A DNA stretch of 5,666 nt from RUG14199 sp045535205 (GTDB lineage: Bacteria > Bacillota > Clostridia > Oscillospirales > CAG-272). The DNA lies in the NCBI GenBank assembly GCA_045535205.1, contig JAZSLF010000096.1, positions 1 through 5,666 of the forward strand, in the 5' to 3' direction. A program made the position numbers and the translations under genes. Each line of letters begins with the position of its first letter. Positions within the stretch are counted from its first letter, which is position 1. Below, piece after piece: positions 1 through 4,940 of this stretch. The notes beneath the pieces are model-generated. The model saw only the letters and a program-made list of their open reading frames with translations, made no database searches and was not told the origin of the DNA.

Positions 1-16
1 TTTTTCCTATCCCCAC

Positions 17-61
17 AAAGGGGCTGTAAAAAAACTAACGAGTTTTTTTACAGCCCCTTTT
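17..61 (+). terminator. Rho-independent terminator of an upstream gene
   Basis: A perfect 20-bp inverted repeat (17-36 with 41-60) encloses the four-base loop AACG. The right arm ends in CCCC followed by four T, so the polarity fits a plus-strand gene ending left of the window. The minus-strand exit has no good T run. The inner part of the stem is seven A paired with seven T. It lies just upstream of the queT promoter, so it insulates queT from read-through. Bases 1-16 hold nothing I can assign. Confidence 0.85.
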
Positions 62-72
62 CATTTAAGATA

Positions 73-100
73 TTTACTTTTTGATTTTTTATGATATAAT
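73..100 (+). promoter_or_regulatory. Probable sigma-A promoter of queT
   Basis: A perfect TATAAT lies at 95-100, preceded by TGA at 92-94, which makes an extended -10 element. TTTACT at 73-78 is a plausible -35 box with a 16-bp spacer. The predicted start point, about seven bases downstream, falls at 106-108. That is exactly where the structured leader begins, so the transcript would open with the first stem of the riboswitch. TTGATT at 81-86 looks more like a consensus -35 box but is only 8 bp from the -10, too close to serve. Confidence 0.75.
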
Positions 101-106
101 ATTATT

Positions 107-158
107 CGTGAGTTCGCAAAATCCTCACGTGCCGAAAGGCAAAATCAAAACTACGGAG
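107..158 (+). promoter_or_regulatory. Candidate preQ1 riboswitch (class I-like) in the queT leader
   Basis: A 6-bp stem, CGTGAG (107-112) with CTCACG (124-129), closes an 11-base loop starting TTCGCA. After it come a small hairpin (130-133 with 138-141, GAAA tetraloop) and an A-rich strand ending in AAAACTACGGAG. Loop bases TTCG (113-116) can pair with CGGA (154-157), one wobble, giving the H-type pseudoknot of preQ1-I aptamers. The loop and the A-rich tail resemble the Thermoanaerobacter tengcongensis aptamer from memory, and C123 would be the base that pairs with the ligand. The pseudoknot covers the Shine-Dalgarno GGAG (155-158), so ligand binding should block queT translation. The inserted hairpin is unusual for class I; class II does carry an embedded hairpin. 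The class is therefore uncertain, but the gene context strongly favours preQ1. Confidence 0.65.
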
Positions 159-168
159 AAAACTGAAT

Positions 169-660
169 ATGAAAAAGAAAAAAACTATTAACCTTACTCG
201 GACAGCGGTAATAGCAGCAGCATATACTGCACTTACTTGTGTTTTCGCTTTTGCAGCATCAGGTGTTATTCAGGTTCGTGTGGCGGAAGCACTTTGCGTT
301 CTTCCCTATTTTACGCCATATGCAATACCCGGTGTGACACTCGGCTGCCTTCTTGCCAACATAATTACCGGAGCGATGACAGGAGGAGTCGTTATATTTG
401 ACGTGCTGTTCGGAACCCTTGCCACTCTTATAGGTGCACTCGGAGCGTATCTTTTAAGAAAATGGAAATGGCTTGTACCCATTCCCACCATTCTTTCAAA
501 CACACTGATCGTACCTCAAATACTGAAGCTTGTTTACGGAGCAGACGAAGCAGTCCCTTTTCTTATGGTAACAGTCGGACTCGGCGAGTTCATATCGGCA
601 GGTGTTCTGGGAATGATACTTCTCTTTTCACTTGAAAAAAACAAAAATAAGCTGTTTTAA
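169..660 (+). CDS. queT: QueT family ECF transporter S-component (queuosine precursor uptake)
   Basis: A 163-residue integral membrane protein that would bind a queuosine precursor (preQ0/preQ1 or related 7-deazaguanine) and carry it inward once docked on a shared EcfA-EcfA'-EcfT module. That module is not in this window. The QueT (COG4708) hallmark is the Q35-V-R37-V-A-E40-A-L motif after the first membrane helix, followed by the FGTLATLIGA stretch near residues 81-90 and LGEFIS near 138-143. About five to six hydrophobic segments fill residues 11-155, and the ends are lysine-rich (KKKK at 2-5, KNKNK near the C-terminus). Small residues in helix 1 (A13, A17, A21) match the AxxxA pattern S-components use to contact EcfT. 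Length is normal. The start is supported by GGAG ten bases upstream, which lies inside the predicted riboswitch pseudoknot. The gene is monocistronic, with a terminator nine bases after the stop. The exact ligand is inferred from the family. Confidence 0.93.
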   Translation: MKKKKTINLTRTAVIAAAYTALTCVFAFAASGVIQVRVAEALCVLPYFTPYAIPGVTLGCLLANIITGAMTGGVVIFDVLFGTLATLIGALGAYLLRKWKWLVPIPTILSNTLIVPQILKLVYGADEAVPFLMVTVGLGEFISAGVLGMILLFSLEKNKNKLF

Positions 661-668
661 TTAAATGA

Positions 669-697
669 AAGCCTGGTGCGTGTGCATCAGGCTTTTT
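669..697. terminator. Hairpin terminator shared by two convergent units
   Basis: Arms 669-679 and 684-694 form an 11-bp stem with one G-U pair and a GTGT loop. On the plus strand the hairpin runs into TTTTT (693-697), a good terminator for queT. On the minus strand the exit is TTTCATTT, a weaker tract, but the lipoprotein gene stops at 699-701 and no other minus-strand terminator is visible nearby. I infer one hairpin ends both transcripts. Confidence 0.8.
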
Positions 698-698
698 A

Positions 699-1367
699 TC
701 ATTCTGCATTTTTTAAATTTTTAAAATAGCATGACCCGTCTTCTCTTTTAATTATAAGTGCTTTATATACGGGTGAGCTCACTTCTCCAAGTGAGTTCTG
801 AAATGTAAACCGATAAGTATTTTCAGTTTCTTCACAGGAAAGGACATTGATAGTAACTTCATATTCAACAGGGACCGTAAGAGCTGTATATGAACCGACC
901 TTGTCAAGATAAGTAAAGAGAGTTGCACTTTTGTGTGTAAGCTTTGTGTTTCCTCCGAAATAGGTATATACGGTGTCCTCGTAGTCCTCTGCGGGAATTA
1001 CTGTTATCAGCTGTAATTCGGGATAAGCGGCAGCCGCTTCGTTTATAAGATCGGGGTTGCCTGTGTACTTGGCAAAAGAGGTACAAACCATATAATTAAG
1101 AACGGCATCACGGCATTCAAATACAGCGTCTCCCGTATTTTCAAACTCGGGAACCGTCGGATTATTTACGGAAAGCATCTTTACCATTTCGCACAGAGCC
1201 GCCACAGCTTCGCTGTCAGCGTCGTGAGTGGCGATTACAGCCTCGTTTTCATAGTCATGGGTATCGAAACCCAACGCACCGAGAAGAGCGTCTCCAAGGG
1301 CACAGGAGGAAAGGAGGAGAAGGCACAGCACAACTGTAACCGTTGATAAAGCGTACTTTATTTTCAT
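699..1367 (-). CDS. Predicted lipoprotein of unknown function, second gene of the folate-controlled unit
   Basis: I do not recognise the family. The 222-residue protein begins with a lipoprotein signal: MKIK, a hydrophobic core at residues 5-19, and the lipobox L19-S20-S21-C22. Cleavage before C22 would leave it lipid-anchored on the outer face of the membrane. Residues 36-50 are acidic and probably form a linker. Residues 52-115 look mainly helical. Residues 117-222 look like a run of beta strands, an order compatible with an NTF2-like fold, though this is only an impression. Cysteines in the mature part (C59, C85, C95, C178, C213) show no metal motif. AGGAGG (1377-1372) lies four bases before the ATG. 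The gene starts 18 bp after the folate S-component stops, with no promoter or terminator between, so it should share that transcript and the tetrahydrofolate riboswitch. A role in folate capture or release is guilt by association only. Confidence 0.85.
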   Translation of the reverse strand: MKIKYALSTVTVVLCLLLLSSCALGDALLGALGFDTHDYENEAVIATHDADSEAVAALCEMVKMLSVNNPTVPEFENTGDAVFECRDAVLNYMVCTSFAKYTGNPDLINEAAAAYPELQLITVIPAEDYEDTVYTYFGGNTKLTHKSATLFTYLDKVGSYTALTVPVEYEVTINVLSCEETENTYRFTFQNSLGEVSSPVYKALIIKREDGSCYFKNLKNAE

Positions 1368-1385
1368 TTTGCCTCCTAATAAAAT

Positions 1386-2102
1386 CTATTTTGTAAGAAT
1401 GGCCTTAAACGCCGTATATAAATCCTCATAAAAGAAGAACGTAAGAATAGCGGCTGCAACGGTAAACGCAAATATTATTAAAAAATATGCGATCTTGAAT
1501 TTCATTTTTTCCTGAATCAAGGGGATCAGCTTCATTTTTATCAAAAGAGGCGTAACCGCATTGAAAACAACAATAAGAATAAGGGCCTCAACGGGAAGAA
1601 GCAAAATATTCTTTGCAATTCTGGGGGCCATATATACGTAAATACCCTTACCGTAATACATATTCATGACAAGTGAATTAAGAAGTATATTGCCTGCAAA
1701 GTTCACAAGAGCCTTCGCACCGAACAGACGAAGCGGAGTGAGTCTCGCTCTGTAAAGACAGATTGAATAAAAGAAAGCACTCATCATCTCAACAACTGTG
1801 AACAGAGGCATAAAGCCGCCTGTTTTGGGAAATAAAGCATATCCCAGCACATCACTCACAGCTCCGGACAAAAGGGACAGAAAGGGGCCGCAAATAGCAC
1901 CTGATACCGCATTTATCGGAAAGCCTATGTGAATATCTACGGAGCCCAAGGGTAAATAGACACCTTTGAGAGCAACACGCATTGCGATCAGCACAGCACA
2001 GATAACGAGACTTTTGACATTATGCACCTGCTTTGCCGCATCTGCCCAATATTCAAAAGTGAAGGGTGACATAAATTTGGGCTTTAAATAAGTTTTTTCC
2101 AT
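1386..2102 (-). CDS. folT: FolT-like ECF transporter S-component (folate)
   Basis: A 238-residue membrane protein that would bind folate and work with a shared EcfA-EcfA'-EcfT module encoded elsewhere. Seen: a hydrophilic N-terminal arm (1-28); a first helix with the AxxxA EcfT-docking pattern at A36/A40; a GFPINAVSGAICGP segment (60-73) followed by SGAVSDVLGY (79-88), typical of folate-type S-components; further helices near 98-117 and 128-147; and R161-x2-K-N-x4-P170 entering the sixth helix. A seventh hydrophobic segment (about 204-224) lies beyond the usual six-helix core. The start at 2102 is preferred over an ATG at 2117 because that one overlaps the Shine-Dalgarno GGAGG (2115-2111), which is eight bases from ATG 2102. 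The folate assignment rests mainly on the tetrahydrofolate riboswitch directly upstream, plus the general sequence resemblance. Confidence 0.9.
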   Translation of the reverse strand: MEKTYLKPKFMSPFTFEYWADAAKQVHNVKSLVICAVLIAMRVALKGVYLPLGSVDIHIGFPINAVSGAICGPFLSLLSGAVSDVLGYALFPKTGGFMPLFTVVEMMSAFFYSICLYRARLTPLRLFGAKALVNFAGNILLNSLVMNMYYGKGIYVYMAPRIAKNILLLPVEALILIVVFNAVTPLLIKMKLIPLIQEKMKFKIAYFLIIFAFTVAAAILTFFFYEDLYTAFKAILTK

Positions 2103-2110
2103 AAAAAATA

Positions 2111-2145
2111 CCTCCATAAAAATCCCTGAGCATCATCTATGGAAG
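2111..2145 (-). promoter_or_regulatory. Shine-Dalgarno-sequestering hairpin (riboswitch expression platform)
   Basis: CTTCCATA (2145-2138) pairs with TATGGAGG (2118-2111) over eight base pairs with one wobble, burying the GGAGG ribosome-binding site of the folate S-component gene. The A-run before the left arm can extend the stem against the T-run after the right arm, with one mismatch. The loop is 2137-2119. No terminator-type hairpin with a T tract is seen between the aptamer and the gene, so control is probably at translation initiation: hairpin formed means off. Confidence 0.7.
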
Positions 2146-2163
2146 TTTTTTCTTACACAAATG

Positions 2164-2279
2164 ACAGCGGGATGCAATTTTTCGGTCGCAACGAAGGCAA
2201 ACGCTCCGTTTTCGTCCCGATGACAACTCCCCGTTCATCAGGCACACAGGCAAAAGCCACGCCGAAAAATCTACTCTGT
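2164..2279 (-). promoter_or_regulatory. Tetrahydrofolate (THF) riboswitch aptamer
   Basis: The leader matches the THF-I riboswitch architecture. It opens with CAGAGTAG, has a central ACGGGGAGTTGTC loop, then GGGACGAA, and ends with TTGCATCCCGCTGT. P1 pairs 2279-2276 with 2167-2164. P2 is a perfect 9-bp stem, 2270-2262 with 2185-2177. P3 pairs 2242-2235 with 2223-2216 (one wobble). The expected long-range pseudoknot is present: loop CGGGG (2233-2229) pairs with TCCCG (2172-2168), one wobble. The class binds tetrahydrofolate and related reduced folates and typically lowers expression of folate transport or synthesis genes. Here it precedes the FolT-like gene and the lipoprotein gene. It closely resembles the E. 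siraeum THF riboswitch from memory. Confidence 0.95.
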
Positions 2280-2293
2280 TTTCTCTGTCTTAC

Positions 2294-2322
2294 AGTATAC
2301 TACTTTACATAAAAAAAAGCAA
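2294..2322 (-). promoter_or_regulatory. Probable promoter of the folate transport unit
   Basis: TATACT (2299-2294) is a good -10 box. TTGCTT (2322-2317) lies 17 bp upstream and matches the -35 consensus only in its TTG. The start point would fall near 2287, a few bases before the riboswitch. The -35 box lies within the 3' arm and T-run of the cellobiose phosphorylase terminator, so the two signals overlap. Confidence 0.65.
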
Positions 2323-2344
2323 GGATTATTTCACCTTGCTTTTT
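2311..2344 (-). terminator. Rho-independent terminator of the cellobiose phosphorylase gene
   Basis: AAAAAGCAAGG (2344-2334) pairs perfectly with CCTTGCTTTTT (2324-2314) around a nine-base loop. In the minus-strand direction it runs into eight T (2318-2311). It lies 17 bp after the stop codon. The A/T-flanked stem would also work on the plus strand, but no plus-strand gene arrives here. Confidence 0.88.
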
Positions 2345-2361
2345 GTTTTATATTTTTATGT

Positions 2362-4797
2362 TTAGCCCATTACGACCTTTACGTAATGAGTAGCACCGCT
2401 GTTTGTTGAAACAAGAATTCTGTCGGACATTTCGCCGTCAACCTCGACAGATGCTACGCCCTTTTCAACGCCCGCCGAGTTATCTACGCTGATAACGAAG
2501 GTATCTCCTCTGAACTTTCTTGTAACAGTAAATTCTTTAAGAGTGTCGGGGATGCAGGGGTCAACCGAGAGTCCGTCGTATTCGGGCTTTATACCGAGGA
2601 TAAATCTTGAAATGTTGTAGAACGTCCATGCCGCAGTTCCTGTAAGCCAGGAGTTCTTTGCTTCCCCGTGATTTACGGCATCCTTGCCTGCGATCATCTG
2701 TGAGTACACGTAAGGCTCTGTGCGGTGTATTTCGCTTATGTCCTCAATATATGCGGGACAGGTCTTGCGGTATACCTCAAAGGCACGGTTTCCTCGTCCG
2801 ATAACCGTTTCCGCTATGGAGATCCAAGGGTTGTTATGGCAGAAGATACCTGCGTTTTCCTTATATCCCGGAGGATAGGAGGAAATCTCACCAAGCTCAA
2901 GATGGTATCTTGTGTAAGCAGGCTGATTGAGTACGATACCGTACTTCGTATCAAGTCTCTCCTTAACGCTGTCAAGAGCTTCCTTTGCCTTGCCCTCTTT
3001 CACGCCGATTCCTGCCATTACGCAGAAGCCCTGAGGTTCAATGAATATCTGACCTTCTTCACATTCACTGCTTCCTATCTTATTGCCGAATGCATCGTAA
3101 GCACGGAGGAACCACTTACCGTCCCAACCGTATTTAAGAACGGTGTCATACATTTTTGCAGCTTCTGCCTCTGCTCTGTCAGCTTCCTCGGAAAATCCTT
3201 TTCTTCTGCAAAGCTCAACGTAATCGGGAGCTACGGAAACAAACATACCCGCAATAAATACGGACTCGGCAACGTCTCCCGTTTCTCTGTTGGAGGCGGT
3301 CTGGAAGGACTGGCCGGGAGTATCCGAGAAGCAGTTGAGGTTCAGACAGTCGTTCCAGTCTGCATGGCCGATAAGAGGAAGTCCGTGAGGACCCAAATTA
3401 TTTGTAACGTGGTCGAAGGAACGTTTGAGATGCTCCATCATAGTAGCCTTGTTGTTTTCGTCGTTATCGAAGGGTATCATTTCATCAAGGATGGAATAGT
3501 CGCCCGTTTCCTTGATGTATGCGGCTACACCGAAGATAAGCCAGAGAGGGTCATCGTTAAAACCGCTTCCGATGTCGGAATTGCCCTTCTTTGTAAGAGG
3601 CTGATACTGATGGTAAGCACTTCCGTCTTCCATCTGAGTTGATGCTATATCAAAAATTCTTTCTCTTGCTCTTTCGGGAATAAGGTGAACGAAGCCGAGA
3701 AGGTCCTGCGTTGAGTCTCTGAAGCCCATACCACGACCTATGCCTGACTCAAAATAAGAAGCACTTCTTGACATATTGAAGGTTACCATACACTGATACT
3801 GATTCCAGATGTTGACCATGCGGTTCATCTTTTCATCAGCACTGTCAACGCTGTAAATGGAAAGAAGCTTTTCCCAATATGCTTTAAGCGTTGCAAGTTC
3901 GCTTTCAAACTGCTCGTCAGTTCTGAACTTTGAAAGCATTTCGGCTGCGGGCTTTTTGTTGATAATGTCCTGAGCTTCCCACTTGTCGTCTGCAGGATTT
4001 TCACAGTAGCCTAAAACGTAAATGAAGCTCTTTGCTTCGCCTGCTTCAAGGTGCACGTTTATTCTGTGAGACCCGATGGGTGCCCAGCCGCTTGCAACTG
4101 AATTGTAGCTCTTGTTTTCAAAAACTGCCTTAGGCTTATCAAAGCCGTTATAAAGACCGATAAAAGTTTCTCTGTCAGTATCAAAACCGTCAATTTCAGC
4201 ATTTACGGAGAATACGGCATAATGATTGCGGCGTTCTCTGTACTCTGTTTTGTGGTAAATATCAGAACCGATTATTTCAACCTCTCCGATTGAAAAGTTT
4301 CTCTGGAAGTTGGTCTGATCGTCAAAAGCATTCCAAAGACAAAATTCAACGAAAGAATAAAGAGAAACATCCTTTGCGGCATCAGATGTGTTTGTAAGGC
4401 AAACTCTGTGAACCTCACAGGTAGCTCCGAGAGGAACAAAAGCTGTCTGTTCAGCCTTGATACCGCCTCTTTCGCCTGTTATCACGGTATAGCCGAGACC
4501 GTGACGGCATTCATAAGAGTCAAGCTCCGCCTTAACAGGCATCCAGCCGGGTGTCCATACGTCACCGCCGTCATTTATGTAGAAGTAACGGCCGCCTGCG
4601 TCACAGGGAACGTTGTTATAGCGATACCTTGTGAGTCTGAGCATTCGTGCGTCTCTGTAAAAGCAGTATCCGCCGGAGGTATTCGAAATAAGTCCGAAAA
4701 AGTCCTCGCTTCCCAGATAGTTTATCCAAGGATAAGGCGTATCAGGCCGTGTGATAACGTATTCCTTTGAAACGTCATTAAAATATCCGTATTTCAT
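2362..4797 (-). CDS. Cellobiose phosphorylase, glycoside hydrolase family 94
   Basis: The 811-residue cytosolic enzyme would convert cellobiose and phosphate to glucose and alpha-glucose-1-phosphate, saving ATP in cellulose-using anaerobes. The length equals that of clostridial cellobiose phosphorylases. Domain order fits GH94: N-terminal beta-sandwich (about 1-285), helical linker (290-315), alpha/alpha barrel (about 316-735) and a C-terminal beta domain. Key residues are present: GFRDS with R360/D361 for sugar binding, GHADWND with D483 as the expected proton donor (D490 in the Cellvibrio gilvus enzyme), YKENAG with E647, CHNNPW with H654, and LTGTAAW with T719/G720 for phosphate. There is no signal peptide, which fits intracellular use of imported cellobiose. 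Start: AAGGA lies six bases before the ATG. The gene has its own promoter and terminator, with no sugar transporter beside it. Another GH94 specificity cannot be fully excluded, but cellodextrin and laminaribiose phosphorylases are usually longer. Symbols differ between species, so none is given. Confidence 0.93.
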   Translation of the reverse strand: MKYGYFNDVSKEYVITRPDTPYPWINYLGSEDFFGLISNTSGGYCFYRDARMLRLTRYRYNNVPCDAGGRYFYINDGGDVWTPGWMPVKAELDSYECRHGLGYTVITGERGGIKAEQTAFVPLGATCEVHRVCLTNTSDAAKDVSLYSFVEFCLWNAFDDQTNFQRNFSIGEVEIIGSDIYHKTEYRERRNHYAVFSVNAEIDGFDTDRETFIGLYNGFDKPKAVFENKSYNSVASGWAPIGSHRINVHLEAGEAKSFIYVLGYCENPADDKWEAQDIINKKPAAEMLSKFRTDEQFESELATLKAYWEKLLSIYSVDSADEKMNRMVNIWNQYQCMVTFNMSRSASYFESGIGRGMGFRDSTQDLLGFVHLIPERARERIFDIASTQMEDGSAYHQYQPLTKKGNSDIGSGFNDDPLWLIFGVAAYIKETGDYSILDEMIPFDNDENNKATMMEHLKRSFDHVTNNLGPHGLPLIGHADWNDCLNLNCFSDTPGQSFQTASNRETGDVAESVFIAGMFVSVAPDYVELCRRKGFSEEADRAEAEAAKMYDTVLKYGWDGKWFLRAYDAFGNKIGSSECEEGQIFIEPQGFCVMAGIGVKEGKAKEALDSVKERLDTKYGIVLNQPAYTRYHLELGEISSYPPGYKENAGIFCHNNPWISIAETVIGRGNRAFEVYRKTCPAYIEDISEIHRTEPYVYSQMIAGKDAVNHGEAKNSWLTGTAAWTFYNISRFILGIKPEYDGLSVDPCIPDTLKEFTVTRKFRGDTFVISVDNSAGVEKGVASVEVDGEMSDRILVSTNSGATHYVKVVMG

Positions 4798-4835
4798 AGT
4801 ACTTCCTTCCGTACACTAATAATTTTCTAATATAT

Positions 4836-4864
4836 AGTATAAAGGATATTTCCATACAAATCAA
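4836..4864 (-). promoter_or_regulatory. Probable sigma-A promoter of the cellobiose phosphorylase gene
   Basis: TTGATT (4864-4859) and TATACT (4841-4836) are separated by an ideal 17 bp. The start point would fall near 4829, giving a leader of about 32 bases that ends in the GGAAGGAAG ribosome-binding region. No convincing cre-like or other operator was recognised. Confidence 0.75.
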
Positions 4865-4873
4865 GATGTTTTT

Positions 4874-4905
4874 AAAAAATGCCCCGTGCTTTTGGCACGG
4901 GGCAT
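4874..4905 (-). terminator. Rho-independent terminator of the dockerin-protein gene
   Basis: An 11-bp perfect GC-rich stem (4905-4895 with 4889-4879) has a five-base loop and, in the minus-strand direction, is followed by a run of T (4879-4874). It lies 35 bp after the dockerin-gene stop and just upstream of the phosphorylase promoter, so the two genes should be transcribed separately. Confidence 0.9.
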
Positions 4906-4940
4906 ACTGTTAATTATTAGGTTTTATGCCGAAACGTTTA

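Noticed and set aside
306..503. A 65-codon open frame on the minus strand
   Set aside because: Antisense to queT, with no ribosome-binding site or recognisable product.
904..1086. A 60-codon minus-strand frame inside the lipoprotein gene
   Set aside because: Out-of-frame shadow within a gene that has a clear lipobox, ribosome-binding site and good spacing.
2103..2117. ATG at 2117 as the start of the folate S-component, adding MEVFF
   Set aside because: This ATG overlaps the GGAGG Shine-Dalgarno itself. The ATG at 2102 has that GGAGG at the right distance.
2725..3642. A 305-codon open frame on the plus strand
   Set aside because: It lies wholly antisense to the cellobiose phosphorylase gene, whose protein has full family conservation through this stretch. 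The plus-strand product resembles no family I know and has no promoter or ribosome-binding site.
4408..4770. A 120-codon open frame on the plus strand
   Set aside because: Antisense shadow of the N-terminal domain of the cellobiose phosphorylase gene.
4837..4857. Imperfect inverted repeat GTATGGA / TCC-ttt-ATAC between the -35 and -10 boxes of the phosphorylase promoter
   Set aside because: The arms are short and asymmetric in AT-rich DNA and match no operator I recognise, so chance is a sufficient explanation.
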